From Chloroflexota bacterium (lineage in GTDB: Bacteria > Chloroflexota > Anaerolineae > UBA4142): DNA of 47,114 nt. Location: assembly GCA_016215025.1 (NCBI GenBank), contig JACRMI010000011.1, positions 1-47,114 on the forward strand, in the 5' to 3' direction. Below the pieces are notes generated by a model. The model was not told the DNA's origin and did not search any database. It saw nothing but the letters and a program-made list of their open reading frames with translations. The first letter of the stretch is position 1; each line of letters begins with the position of its first letter. The position numbers and the translations under genes were made by a program. Below are positions 16,863-25,341 of this stretch, one piece after another.

Positions 16863-17765
16863 TCATGGCTTTTTCGCCGTCGCGGGCGCAATGCCTTGCG
16901 ATGTGAAATACTTGAGCAGCGGCGAATCGGGCGGCAAGACGATGGTGGTCTTGTCGTCGATAAATTTAGAATACGATTCGAGCGTACGCAAGAATTGGTA
17001 AAATTCGGGGTCTTGTCCATATGCCTCCGCATAAATGCGAATCGCTTCGGCGTCACCTTCGCCCTTGAGTTTCTCCGCTTTGGCGTACGCTTCCGCGAGA
17101 AGCACTTCGCGCTGACGGTCGGCTTCGGCGCGAATCTTCGCCGCTTCCTCCGCGCCTTCCGAGCGATACTTGCGCGCTTGTTGTTCGCGTTCGGCTTTCA
17201 TGCGATTGAACACCGCTTGCTTGTTCGCCTCAGGAAAGTTGAGTGACTTGACGCGCACATCGACCACTTGCATTCCGTATTTTTGAACCTGGGTGTCTGC
17301 GCCTTTTGCCACGCCGACCAACACATCGGGTAATTTCATCGCGGCGGAATTGGTGTTGACGAGTGCGGTAAGCTCCTGTCGACCCAACGCGGTACCCAGT
17401 TCCGAATTGAGCACATCGGCTAAACGCGCTTCGGCGCGGCTCTGTTCTTGCAAACTCTTGAGATACAGAATCGGATCGGCGATGCGCCACGCCACGTACG
17501 ATTCGACCACGATGTTTTTCTTGTCGGCGGTGAGAAACTCGGTCTTGTCCGAGTTGTAAACGAGGATGCGCTTGTTAAAGAATTGCACGCTTTGAATCGG
17601 TTCCGGCAGCTTCCACTGCAAACCGGATGTGGTGATCGCGCGAATCGGCTCGCCCAGTTGCGTGACGACCGCAACCTGCGTTTCGTCGACGGTGAAGAAA
17701 ACGAGATTCGCGGCGACAAACGCGATAGCAAGCACGGTGAGTAGAATTGCAATGCGACGAGACAT
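16863..17765 (-). CDS. hflC: HflC-like SPFH membrane protein
   Basis: The 300-residue protein has an N-terminal membrane helix (4-23), an SPFH domain (FFTVDETQVAVVTQLGEPIR, VDVRVKSLNFPEANKQAVFN) and the coiled-coil region (RMKAEREQQARKYRSEG, AAKIRAEADRQREVLLAEA). The DPEFYQFLRTLESY motif near the C-terminus is typical of HflC. It is the partner of HflK in the FtsH-bound complex. GGAGGTTTAACCATG fixes the start. It lies between the CDF-HflK fusion and hflK in one minus-strand run, so three SPFH proteins are made together. Confidence 0.9.
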   Translation of the reverse strand: MSRRIAILLTVLAIAFVAANLVFFTVDETQVAVVTQLGEPIRAITTSGLQWKLPEPIQSVQFFNKRILVYNSDKTEFLTADKKNIVVESYVAWRIADPILYLKSLQEQSRAEARLADVLNSELGTALGRQELTALVNTNSAAMKLPDVLVGVAKGADTQVQKYGMQVVDVRVKSLNFPEANKQAVFNRMKAEREQQARKYRSEGAEEAAKIRAEADRQREVLLAEAYAKAEKLKGEGDAEAIRIYAEAYGQDPEFYQFLRTLESYSKFIDDKTTIVLPPDSPLLKYFTSQGIAPATAKKP

Positions 17766-17821
17766 GGTTAAACCTCCAATGATCAATGACAAATGGCAAA
17801 TTACAAATTACCAATTACGCA

Positions 17822-19366
17822 TTATGGCTTTGTTTGCGCGGGTGCAGTTGTCTGTGCAGATGGCACAAACGGCGGCAAGGTCGCGCCCTGACTGATGAGC
17901 CAAAAATCCAGATTGCTGCCTCTCAAGTCCGGACTGATGATGTATTTTTTCACTTTGGCAAGCGAGCGCTCAATCGATTCGAGATAAAGGCGCGTTTCAG
18001 TGATTTGCGCCGCGTTGGCGTGCGACGTGTGCCGTGTCGCAAACCGCGCTGCGTCGCCAGTGGCATTGTTGATTTTGCTAGTGCGATACGCTTCCGCGGC
18101 TTTGACATTTTTCTCTGCTTCGCCACGCGCTTTCGGTACCACTTCGTTGGCATAGGTGGTCGCTTCGTTGATGTACGTCGCCTTGTCTTCGCGCGCGCTC
18201 GCCACGTCGAGGAACGCGGCGGCAACAGGTCCAGGCGGCGACACTTTGACCAATCGCACCGTCGTCACGCGCACACCCGATTGATGCAAATCCAAATTGG
18301 CTTGGAGCAAATCGCGCGCGCGGGTTTCGACTTGCGCGCGCCCCGTGGTCAGCAAATCGTCTATTGCGCGCTCGCCCACCGTTTGGCGAATCGCGGCTTC
18401 CGCGTCCGCGCGAATCAAAAGAGCAGGTTCGGACACATTGAACAGGTACGCCGCCACATCGCCAATGGTGTAATGCACGTTGAAATCCAACCGTGCGAGA
18501 TTCTCATCGCCCGTCAAGAGTTCAACCGACACGGGTTCGATTTGTTTGACCTGGGTTACTTTCACCTTCGATACTTGTTCAATCGGAAACGGCAAGCGAT
18601 AACCGACTCCGGGTCCAATGCCAACGGCGGTGCGCTGTCCGAATCGTTTTACCACCGCCTGTTCGTCGGGCTGAACAAAATAGAATCCCGACAACGCATA
18701 CGCTGCGAAGAGCGCAAGCGCCAACAGCGCGAGGTTCTGGCGCGATGGGCGGAATGGACGCAGCAGGCGATGCTCAATATGTCCCAGTCCTGTAATCGCA
18801 CTCGAAAAAATATGATAGCCCGCCGAAAAGATGAACAATGCGACGATGACGGCGGCGACTTTATCGAGACTGCGGAATCCGATCAGGTAGCCGAGCAATC
18901 CAGCCAGCACCACGAGCGAACTGTACACGTCCATCATCGAATGCGTGCCATCGGCGATGAGTGCCGGCGAATCGGTCGCGCGCCCGACGAACGTTTTGTA
19001 GCGTCCCATGAAATACGCAAACGCAATCGTCAACAGCGCACCCACGGCGACCCAAGCGACGTTCATCAACTCGTGTTCGTGTCCGCCAATCACATCTGCA
19101 AAAACGCGATAGCCCATGTAGAAGATAAAGATCGAGATGAAGAGCGATAACGCATGTTCGACGCGCCGCGCCAGTTCGCTCGCCCTACCCGACGCAAAGA
19201 TCAAACCGCCCAGCACCACGATCGACACGAACACATCCGCGAACGAATGCCAGCCACTGGCACGCAGCGCAATGCTTCCCGAAACATCGGCGAGATAGAA
19301 TTTGGTCGCAATCAACAACACATTCACGCCAATGGCGATCAGGAGAGTAGTAACTTTACGATTCAT
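17822..19366 (-). CDS. Fusion of a CDF cation transporter and an HflK-like SPFH domain
   Basis: This 514-residue protein joins two families in one frame. Residues 1-200 are a cation diffusion facilitator: helices, LRASGWHSFADVFVSIVVL (helix 2 Asp/His site) and DSPALIADGTHSMMDVYSSL (helix 5 HxxxD site). A short linker (IEHRLLRPFRPSRQN) follows. Residues 215-500 are HflK-like: membrane helix, SPFH domain (VQPDEQAVVKRFGQRTAVG) and coiled coil (EVVPKARGEAEKNVKAAEAY). No stop or frame change lies between them. It overlaps the isomerase gene at its start and precedes hflC. The combination suggests coupling of metal export to membrane protein quality control. That is inference. Confidence 0.85.
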   Translation of the reverse strand: MNRKVTTLLIAIGVNVLLIATKFYLADVSGSIALRASGWHSFADVFVSIVVLGGLIFASGRASELARRVEHALSLFISIFIFYMGYRVFADVIGGHEHELMNVAWVAVGALLTIAFAYFMGRYKTFVGRATDSPALIADGTHSMMDVYSSLVVLAGLLGYLIGFRSLDKVAAVIVALFIFSAGYHIFSSAITGLGHIEHRLLRPFRPSRQNLALLALALFAAYALSGFYFVQPDEQAVVKRFGQRTAVGIGPGVGYRLPFPIEQVSKVKVTQVKQIEPVSVELLTGDENLARLDFNVHYTIGDVAAYLFNVSEPALLIRADAEAAIRQTVGERAIDDLLTTGRAQVETRARDLLQANLDLHQSGVRVTTVRLVKVSPPGPVAAAFLDVASAREDKATYINEATTYANEVVPKARGEAEKNVKAAEAYRTSKINNATGDAARFATRHTSHANAAQITETRLYLESIERSLAKVKKYIISPDLRGSNLDFWLISQGATLPPFVPSAQTTAPAQTKP

Positions 19367-21219
19367 GGCAGTTCCAACTCCTTGAGCAATTCAATCAAAC
19401 GATCCTCGTGAATCTTGAGACCCATACGTTGCATCAACTCACCTTCGAATCGTCCCAGGGCTTGTCGGTGTTTCACATCGCGTACATCCGCGCGCACCAA
19501 CTCGCGCACTTGGTCAAGCGGCTGCGCTTGCGCCTCTACTTTTTCGCGCACGAGGACGATGTAGTAACTGTCGCCATGTGCGAAGGGCGGGCTGATCTCT
19601 CCGTGTTTCAAGGAAAGGATGGTATCCAGAAACATCAACGTATCGATGTCCACGATCAAATCGTGCGGATGTTCGATCCAGTTGTCGAGCGCGCCACCAT
19701 TCTTCGCGGTCTCCGCATCTTCTGATACTTGTTGGGCGACGATGGCGAAATCTTCGCCCGTCTGCCACGGCGCGGCAGGGCGCAAGCGGCTGTACGCCGT
19801 TTCGATTTTTTGGCGCGCGGTCTGCTGTGACGCCGAATCGGTACCGCGCCCAACGCGGACGTAACTGATCTTGGCTTTGGGCGAAGTGGCATAGTGACTG
19901 GGATTGGCTTGATAGTGTTCGGCGATTTCCTGATCGGTCACGTCGAGCTTGCCTTCCATTTCTTCTTCATGCAGAATTTGCGCGAGGACGTGGCGGCGCG
20001 TTTCATCCATCTCGGACTGATTCTTGGATTGCGCCATTCGCGAGGGCACGCTTTGCAAAACTAACAAGCGGTCGATGATCGCGTCGAGAAGGCGACGCTG
20101 CGCCTCGCGCGAGGCATACTGCGCGCGCAGTGAAGGCGACAACGCATCATATTCTTCGCGGAAATCGCCGAGTGTGTAGCGAACCGCGTTCAAGGTGAAC
20201 AAGATTTCGTTTTTCTTTTCGGCGAAATAGCTTTTCTCACGTTCGGCGCGCAGGGTCGCTGCGATTTGCGAACGCGCTTCGTCGAAAGATTTGACGCGCC
20301 CCGCTCGTTTTTCCGCGACGCGCACCAGAACGAACGAGATGCCATCCTGGAAGACTTTGGAAACCTGGGCTTCATCCAAAATAAAAGTATTTGCATCGAA
20401 CGCCGCGCCGCGCGCGCCACGGCTGACGAATTCAGGATTTGGCTCAAACGAAGGTTCGTTGATTTCTAAAGCAACTTGCGAAAATTCTTCTCCGGCTTGA
20501 ATGCGTGCCAGCGCGCGGTCGGCTTTATCCTTGGCGGTCGTGCGGATTTCATCGACGCGCACGCGATCCACTTCGCGGAATCGTTCGACATTATTTTGGT
20601 AATACGCTTGCAACTCGGCGTCGATCGGCTCCGACACCTCAAGCAGATTCGCGTTGACGGAGATGTTCGCGTTCACGTGCAACTCTTTCAGGAAATCCTC
20701 GATGACCTGTTGTTCTTTTTGCGCGTGCAAGACGGTTCGAATCTGCTCTTTCACTTGCGTCAGCGAACTGCCCGCAAACTGTGCGCGGTTGTCGTCAAAG
20801 TACTTTTGGATTTCGCTTTCTTCCACCTTCACATCGAATTCGTGCATCTGTTTGGCGACATCGTACAGCGTGACGGAATCCGCGGCGTTTTTCATCGCGC
20901 GCTTGAACGATTCTTTTGTGTCCACCTGGCGTTCTTGCGCCCAGCGTTCGACGACGGCATGAACGGCAAGGTCTTGCACGACGTGTTGCAGACCATCGAG
21001 TGAGCGCAGGACTTGTCGATTCTCGGCGGGTTGCATTCGATAGTGCGCGACGATTTGTTCTTTGGTGATGACGCCATCGTTGTATGCAGCGATGACATTT
21101 GTATCGGCGTGGTTGGGAACACCTCCGAGACGATCAGCCAACAAAAAGACGCTCACTACAATCAGCACCATCACGCCAAGTAGATATTTTCGGTTCAAGA
21201 GTTGGTGAGCGATTCGCAT
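19363..21219 (-). CDS. SurA/PrsA-like membrane-anchored peptidyl-prolyl isomerase
   Basis: The 618-residue protein has an N-terminal membrane anchor (about 12-29), a SurA/trigger-like N-domain with the NDGVITKEQI helix (about 45-130), a first parvulin-like region (about 215-310; VRVDEIRTTAKDKADRALAR, GEEFSQVALE) and a second full PpiC parvulin domain (about 455-565; GEDFAIVAQQVSEDAETAKN, HGEISPPFAHGDSYYIV). Such proteins fold exported proteins outside the membrane. It directly follows the Rieske gene (the two abut) and overlaps the fusion transporter gene by 4 bp, so the three are translated as a unit. Confidence 0.85.
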   Translation of the reverse strand: MRIAHQLLNRKYLLGVMVLIVVSVFLLADRLGGVPNHADTNVIAAYNDGVITKEQIVAHYRMQPAENRQVLRSLDGLQHVVQDLAVHAVVERWAQERQVDTKESFKRAMKNAADSVTLYDVAKQMHEFDVKVEESEIQKYFDDNRAQFAGSSLTQVKEQIRTVLHAQKEQQVIEDFLKELHVNANISVNANLLEVSEPIDAELQAYYQNNVERFREVDRVRVDEIRTTAKDKADRALARIQAGEEFSQVALEINEPSFEPNPEFVSRGARGAAFDANTFILDEAQVSKVFQDGISFVLVRVAEKRAGRVKSFDEARSQIAATLRAEREKSYFAEKKNEILFTLNAVRYTLGDFREEYDALSPSLRAQYASREAQRRLLDAIIDRLLVLQSVPSRMAQSKNQSEMDETRRHVLAQILHEEEMEGKLDVTDQEIAEHYQANPSHYATSPKAKISYVRVGRGTDSASQQTARQKIETAYSRLRPAAPWQTGEDFAIVAQQVSEDAETAKNGGALDNWIEHPHDLIVDIDTLMFLDTILSLKHGEISPPFAHGDSYYIVLVREKVEAQAQPLDQVRELVRADVRDVKHRQALGRFEGELMQRMGLKIHEDRLIELLKELELP

Positions 21220-21702
21220 TTAGGTTCCGTAAATTTTTCCCAGTGGTCTGCCGACGTACACCTTCGCGTCCTTGATCCAAAGTTCATAGGCGGGCAATGG
21301 ACGCGGCGGGGGTCCGCCGACGACTGCACCTGTGACGGGATTAAATAGTCCATCGTGGCAGGGTGAATGGATGACGCCTTTTTCCTTTTTGTAATCCACA
21401 ATGTAGCCAAGGTGGGTGCAAATCGCCGAGAACGCTTTGATGTCGCCTGCCTTCGTGTTGACGAGGATGACGGGTTTGTCATTCACCGCCACGACCTTGC
21501 CCGTACCAACAGGAAAATCGGTGACAGAGCCAACGAGAGTAGGGTCTAGGTTATTTGCACTTGGGCGCGTGCGCGACAAGAGATAACCGAGGACGGGGAC
21601 GAGAATTCCCACCACCATCGTGACGGAAGAGAAACCCAAGAGGAATTGTAGGAAACCACGCCGCGACGTAGTTAATGGCTGTCAATCGGTTTGGGCGTTC
21701 AT
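21220..21702 (-). CDS. Rieske [2Fe-2S] protein with Tat leader; in-frame UGA at codon 7
   Basis: The 160-codon frame starts at ATG 21702 (GGAGGGCAAGATG). A twin-arginine leader (TTSRRGFLQFLLGF) leads into a Rieske domain with both cluster motifs, CTHLGY and CHDGLF (Cys-His and Cys-His ligands). It is a typical high-potential electron carrier of a quinol-oxidising membrane complex. Codon 7 (21682-21684) is TGA. A later TTG start would lose the twin arginines, which makes that choice poor. The UGA may be a TGG mutation, a sequence error or read-through; the hairpin after it lacks a GGU apex, so selenocysteine is unlikely. It directly precedes the isomerase gene. Confidence 0.75.
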
Positions 21703-21725
21703 CTTGCCCTCCTTCAATTCTCGCG

Positions 21726-22037
21726 CTAGTGACAGCTCTTCTGCTCTGCTGACACTTTCACCTCGGTCAATGGTGCGGAGGGAGACGGCTCGATTTGCTT
21801 AGTACTCGTGTGATGTTCATGCGCATCAGATGCGCCATGGTCGTGTCCCATCCCGCGCATCATAAAGATCATCATCAACGGACACATCAATACGAGCGCA
21901 TACGGGAGAAGACCAGATAGACCACCGAGCGAAAGTCCGAACGTGCTGACCGCAATAATCAGTCCGAGTGGAACCAGACAGCAGATGAGCATCAGCAGCA
22001 TGTGCTTGCCCATACCTTGGGATTGATCGTGATTCAT
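21726..22037 (-). CDS. DUF2933-like His-rich membrane protein
   Basis: The 103-residue protein has two membrane helices (about 12-32 and 43-61) separated by a Gly-rich turn, followed by a metal-binding-like tail with MRGMGHDHG, HEHHT and a final SCH. The layout matches DUF2933 proteins found with heavy-metal resistance and YHS genes. A role in metal binding at the membrane is plausible. It lies between the YHS genes and the Rieske gene on the same strand, downstream of promoter B. The start follows a GGAGAAAAAAACG run. Confidence 0.7.
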   Translation of the reverse strand: MNHDQSQGMGKHMLLMLICCLVPLGLIIAVSTFGLSLGGLSGLLPYALVLMCPLMMIFMMRGMGHDHGASDAHEHHTSTKQIEPSPSAPLTEVKVSAEQKSCH

Positions 22038-22069
22038 TTTCGTTTTTTTCTCCTTGAAGATTTTTATTT

Positions 22070-22315
22070 CTAGGTCACAGGTCCGCGCACGACGTGTGGA
22101 AACCCGCGAGCATCACGCAGTCGGCTTTTGGAGTGGCGACCGTGCACTGCATTTGTTTTCTCACCAATTTCAGGACGCGCGAACTTTTTCGGCTCGCGTT
22201 CGAAATCAGCCTGGCAACGTGGACAGCAAAGAAAATACGTCGTGCCTTCAAAATCAATGGCGATGTGTGCGCGCTGTCGTTTGATGCGTTTACCGCAAAC
22301 CGGGTCGATCAACAT
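22070..22315 (-). CDS. YHS-domain protein
   Basis: The 81-residue protein begins MLIDPVCGKRI and continues AIDFEGTTYFLCCPRCQADF, with the YHS Cys pattern (CG....., F..CC..C). YHS domains occur as small metal-binding units attached to P1B ATPases or encoded separately in metal resistance loci. Starting further upstream would overlap the neighbour without a ribosome site; I choose ATG 22315. It overlaps the other YHS gene by 26 bp. The C-terminal 35 residues are basic and unassigned. Confidence 0.7.
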   Translation of the reverse strand: MLIDPVCGKRIKRQRAHIAIDFEGTTYFLCCPRCQADFEREPKKFARPEIGEKTNAVHGRHSKSRLRDARGFPHVVRGPVT

Positions 22316-22520
22316 TTGAATTTGCCTCCTTTGGAACTTTCGACTTACCTCGCGAAACCTTCGGATTGCCGGTGTACACAAAGAACCAGGGCTTGGCGTC
22401 GAAGATTCGCTTGCAGATTGGATGACAAAAATAAAAAGTGCGGTTCAACCAGTTGGATTTGTCTACCGCGATGTTGTGGTCGAATTCCATCCCGCAGACT
22501 GGATCAATGACGCGAGCCAT
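22290..22520 (-). CDS. YHS-domain protein (second copy)
   Basis: The 76-residue protein carries a YHS core, VIDPVCGMEFDHNIAVDKS, then WLNRTFYFCHPICKRIF, and then a basic tail. Compared with the downstream copy it has the more canonical DPVCGM motif. The start is uncertain: ATG 22520 or 22544, with weak ribosome sites. A short overlapping ORF in another frame begins right after the upstream stop, but I see no reason to call it. It is likely co-translated with the methyltransferase-like gene. Confidence 0.65.
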   Translation of the reverse strand: MARVIDPVCGMEFDHNIAVDKSNWLNRTFYFCHPICKRIFDAKPWFFVYTGNPKVSRGKSKVPKEANSNVDRPGLR

Positions 22521-22577
22521 CCAAAATATTCCATAGCGCAGCATGATCTGCAATTGCCAAACCAACTCGCGGCGTTT

Positions 22578-23255
22578 TCATAATTGATTCTCAGAAAGCG
22601 CAACCGATGCGCGGTGCTTGCGGAGTGAATTCCAGGATGGCACAAATGCAGGCGTCTGATTTCGGTACGCCAGATACCGCTCGCCAAATTTCTCAATCAT
22701 TTCGCGCTCTTCACGGCGGGCAAGTCGTAGGTATGTGATGAATAGAATAGGAGCCATCAGCCACGATAAAAGTGCGGGCCATTGAATCAAGAGCGAGATG
22801 ATCAAAACGAACAGCGCGCTGTATTGCGGATGACGAACGTACGCGTACAAACCATCGGTGACGAGTTCGCCTTGCGCGGCATGAATCCGAGTAAACGCCT
22901 TGCCCATCAAAACAAGCGCTCCAAGAAAAGTCAGACTCGTCAAGCCATCCACGAGGAGCACGAGGAACGGTGAACCGCCCAGGACTACCGAGAACAAATG
23001 GCCGTTTAGGTGTGTGAACGGTTCTGCTACAGGGTATGCACGCCCAAGCCAATTCGACAAAAGGTAAATCGTCAGCGGAAAGCCGTACATTTCGGTGAAG
23101 AGCGCGACGAGCCACGCCGCGAATACACCCATCGAACGCCATTCGACACGGCGCTTGGGTGCGAGGTAACTCAGTGCGAAGGCAAGAACAAAAACCACAT
23201 TGAAAGCGACAACCAACCACAAACCGTAAGCGTATTCATTCGATGCTTGAGACAT
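22578..23255 (-). CDS. Isoprenylcysteine methyltransferase-like membrane protein
   Basis: The 225-residue protein has about five membrane helices and the ICMT/PEMT C-terminal pattern: ELVTDGLYAYVRHPQYSALF, the RHPQY SAM-binding turn, a hydrophobic hairpin and a closing EEREMIEKFGERYLAYRNQT. Members methylate lipids or small molecules at the membrane. The bacterial substrate is usually unknown. AGGAGTACAGAAATG supports the start. It is the first gene behind promoter B and thus the leader of a long minus-strand series of YHS, DUF2933, Rieske, isomerase and HflK/C genes. Confidence 0.8.
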   Translation of the reverse strand: MSQASNEYAYGLWLVVAFNVVFVLAFALSYLAPKRRVEWRSMGVFAAWLVALFTEMYGFPLTIYLLSNWLGRAYPVAEPFTHLNGHLFSVVLGGSPFLVLLVDGLTSLTFLGALVLMGKAFTRIHAAQGELVTDGLYAYVRHPQYSALFVLIISLLIQWPALLSWLMAPILFITYLRLARREEREMIEKFGERYLAYRNQTPAFVPSWNSLRKHRASVALSENQL

Positions 23256-23278
23256 TTCTGTACTCCTGACTCGCTCTT

Positions 23279-23344
23279 ATTGTAAAAGACAAACCCGCGC
23301 CTGACCACCGCCCAGCGGCTAGTTTTCGAGCACGCCAAATGGCG
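23279..23344 (-). promoter_or_regulatory. Paired-palindrome promoter B (drives the methyltransferase/YHS/Rieske run)
   Basis: The minus-strand -10 is TACAAT (23279-23284). The proximal box is CGCCCAGCGGCT (23309-23320) and the distal box CGCCAAATGGCG (23333-23344), 24 bp apart. The proximal box lies exactly 33 bp centre to centre from the -10. There is no -35 hexamer. Confidence 0.75.
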
Positions 23345-23373
23345 TATGGCGTGCAATACTCCTCCACAAAAAC

Positions 23374-23408
23374 GTAGAGACGGTCGCGGGGGGAACGACC
23401 GTCTCTAC
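23374..23408 (-). terminator. Hairpin terminator behind the DoxX-like gene
   Basis: A 13-bp stem (GTAGAGACGGTCG and its complement) has a 9-base loop. On the minus strand it is followed by GTTTTTG. It separates the DoxX-like gene from promoter B. Confidence 0.7.
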
Positions 23409-23429
23409 CAAAAGTGAGGAGATATTCAG

Positions 23430-24083
23430 TTATTCCGCAGGTGCGATAGCTACGGCAGGCATTTGAGAAGAGGCGCAAGTGCAGTTTGCGCCACAACCAC
23501 ATACCTTCATATCGTTCGTCATCGCGCGCGGATTTACCGCAAACCCGAGTCGCCACGGCGTTCCCAGCGCGGGCAACAAGTAACGATCCAAGCCCCAATA
23601 CCCTGCTGTCTTCCAAGCGACGATGAGCAAGATCGAGAGCGTGAAAAAAACTGGGTTGACGCTGGTTGTGCCTGCCATCATAAAGTTCCAGTTCATCAAA
23701 CCGCCAAAGAACGCGGCAATGCCCGTGAACGCGCCAAGCAATAACGTAACGCCGATCAGCAATTCGCCTGCGACGACGATTTTGGCGAACCAGGTATATG
23801 TCTGTGTGTCGAGCAAGTACTGAATGAACACGCGATACCAGTCGAACGTGATAACGGGCTTGGGATCCACCTTGATGGCGTTGACCCAGAAACCTTTCAG
23901 CGCCTCGCCTGTGTTCACCCACGCCGGGTTATTCAACTTACCCCAGCCCGAGGTAATCCAGGTGTACGACATATACAATCGCAGAATAACCCAGACCCAC
24001 GCAAAGCGCGTGTCTGAAAAGACAAGTTGCGTGATGGGCGGATCGGTGAACTGTCCTGTTTTATATGAAGCGAGCCTTGACAT
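23430..24083 (-). CDS. DoxX/DoxD-like membrane protein with Cys-rich tail
   Basis: The 217-residue protein has about four membrane helices with the DoxX/DoxD pattern: a SGWGKL motif after helix 1 (WITSGWGKLNNPAWVNTG), WFAKIVVAGELLIGVTLLLG, and a GLMNWNFMMAG loop. DoxD is the small subunit of thiosulfate:quinone oxidoreductase; many bacterial homologues are of unknown function. The last 25 residues carry CGCGANCTCASS, four closely spaced cysteines that could bind copper or a cluster; this tail is not usual for the family. Promoter C-minus precedes it and a hairpin terminator follows. Confidence 0.75.
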   Translation of the reverse strand: MSRLASYKTGQFTDPPITQLVFSDTRFAWVWVILRLYMSYTWITSGWGKLNNPAWVNTGEALKGFWVNAIKVDPKPVITFDWYRVFIQYLLDTQTYTWFAKIVVAGELLIGVTLLLGAFTGIAAFFGGLMNWNFMMAGTTSVNPVFFTLSILLIVAWKTAGYWGLDRYLLPALGTPWRLGFAVNPRAMTNDMKVCGCGANCTCASSQMPAVAIAPAE

Positions 24084-24115
24084 TTCTTTTACTCCTTAGT
24101 TCGGATTCTATGTTC

Positions 24116-24181
24116 AACCTATCACAATCTTGTTCTCAATACCACCGTCGTTTGACTAGTTCTACACCCCGCCAAATTGCC
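24116..24181 (-). promoter_or_regulatory. Paired-palindrome promoter C-minus (drives the DoxX-like gene)
   Basis: The minus-strand -10 is TAGGTT (24116-24121), weak. The proximal box is CGTCGTTTGACT (24146-24157) and the distal box CGCCAAATTGCC (24170-24181), 24 bp apart. The proximal box is centred 33 bp from the -10. Both boxes are imperfect. It is divergent from promoter C-plus. Confidence 0.6.
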
Positions 24182-24203
24182 TACGCAATCGCAGATGACT
24201 CTC

Positions 24204-24270
24204 CGCCAAAAGGCGTATGGGCAAACACGCCAAATGGCGGATGGTGATTCGCCGCTTTCGCATCTATTCT
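24204..24270 (+). promoter_or_regulatory. Paired-palindrome promoter C-plus (drives the PepSY gene)
   Basis: The distal box is CGCCAAAAGGCG (24204-24215) and the proximal box CGCCAAATGGCG (24228-24239), 24 bp apart. The -10 is TATTCT (24265-24270), centred 34 bp from the proximal box. The start codon of the PepSY gene is at 24336. Confidence 0.7.
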
Positions 24271-24335
24271 TCACATGGTGTTCACAAGTGTGCGCTAGAC
24301 TGTCAATGAGAATTTCAGACAAGGAGAATTTGAAA

Positions 24336-25178
24336 ATGAAACGAACGGTATTGATTGCCACACTACTTGCGCTGGTCGCGCTCGCGGCGCTTGCAGTTCC
24401 AACCTTTGCTCAAGGTCCCATGGGCAGAGGGATGATGGACGGCAATGGACGTGGCTTTGGTTTTGGATCGACGCAAAGCATAACGCCCACGGGTCCATTC
24501 AACGGCTACGGCATGATGGGTGGGGGGATGATGGGCGGCTATGGATTTGGACCTAATCAAACGATCACGCCGACCGTTCCATTCGGTAATTACGGCAGCT
24601 ACGGTATGATGGGCGGTCGTGGTGGTTACGGAATGATGGGCGGTTACGGTTACGGCTACGCGCCCAATGCGACGCCGATCAAAATTGACGATGCGATTGC
24701 GCGCGCCAAGCAATACGTCGCTGCCTACAACAACCCTGATCTCAAACTCGCCGAAGTCGAAGAATACGCGGCAAACTTTTACGGCGTGGTCGTAGAAAAA
24801 AGCACAGGCACGGGCGCATTCCAAATCTTGATCGATAAATTCAATGGTGCGGTCTATCTCGAGATGGGACCGAATATGATGTGGAACACCAAGTACTCAC
24901 CGATGGGTGGAATGATGGGCGGTTTCGGCTTCAATCAACCATCGGGCAAGATGACGGTAACCGTTGACCAAGCGCGTGCGAACGCCGAACAATATGTCAA
25001 AGCGAATCTGCCAAACGCGACGGTCGAAAAAGAAGGCGACACGTTTTACGGCTATTACAACTTTGATGTTGTGCAAAATGGCAATACCTACGGCATGTTG
25101 AGCGTGAACGGGTACACCGGCGCGGTGTGGTATCATACCTGGCACGGCAATTTTGTCGCCAAGAAGACGGTGATCTAG
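24336..25178 (+). CDS. Exported Gly/Met-rich protein with two PepSY-like repeats
   Basis: The 280-residue protein has a signal peptide (about 1-25, VPTFAQ), a Gly/Met/Tyr-rich region up to about 108 (GMMGGGMMGGYGFG), and two PepSY-like units: IDDAIARAKQYVAAYNNPDL with a following beta hairpin (about 115-180), and VTVDQARANAEQYVKANL (about 210-275). The clustered Met residues suggest copper binding outside the cell, but no experiment is implied. AAGGAGAATTTGAAAATG fixes the start; upstream in-frame codons lack a ribosome site. Promoter C-plus lies about 60-130 bp upstream. No partner gene follows before the hairpin at 25190. Confidence 0.75.
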   Translation: MKRTVLIATLLALVALAALAVPTFAQGPMGRGMMDGNGRGFGFGSTQSITPTGPFNGYGMMGGGMMGGYGFGPNQTITPTVPFGNYGSYGMMGGRGGYGMMGGYGYGYAPNATPIKIDDAIARAKQYVAAYNNPDLKLAEVEEYAANFYGVVVEKSTGTGAFQILIDKFNGAVYLEMGPNMMWNTKYSPMGGMMGGFGFNQPSGKMTVTVDQARANAEQYVKANLPNATVEKEGDTFYGYYNFDVVQNGNTYGMLSVNGYTGAVWYHTWHGNFVAKKTVI

Positions 25179-25189
25179 CAAACACAAAG

Positions 25190-25224
25190 CCCGAAGGGTT
25201 CACTGCACGAAGTGAACCTTCGGG
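25190..25224 (+). terminator. Hairpin downstream of the PepSY gene
   Basis: A 14-15-bp stem (CCCGAAGGGTTCACT against AGTGAACCTTCGGG, one bulge) lies 12 bp after the stop codon. No strong T-run follows, so termination may be partial. Confidence 0.5.
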
Positions 25225-25341
25225 TATTTGGAGTTGAAACAATGTGCGGAATTCCCCTTGGAAGTCTGTCTTATCTTGCGCGCCTGATTACGCCATAGAT
25301 CATTACGCCCACCGTGCAACCGAGCTTCGCTGGCACCGCAA

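Noticed and set aside
21640..21702. Selenocysteine at the UGA of the Rieske leader
   Set aside because: The hairpin after it has a CGCG loop without a GGU apex at +22, and the site is outside any redox motif.
22490..22570. Short minus-strand ORF starting MKTPRVGLAI between the methyltransferase-like and YHS genes
   Set aside because: It has only about 27 codons, overlaps the YHS frame and has no ribosome site or homology I recognise.
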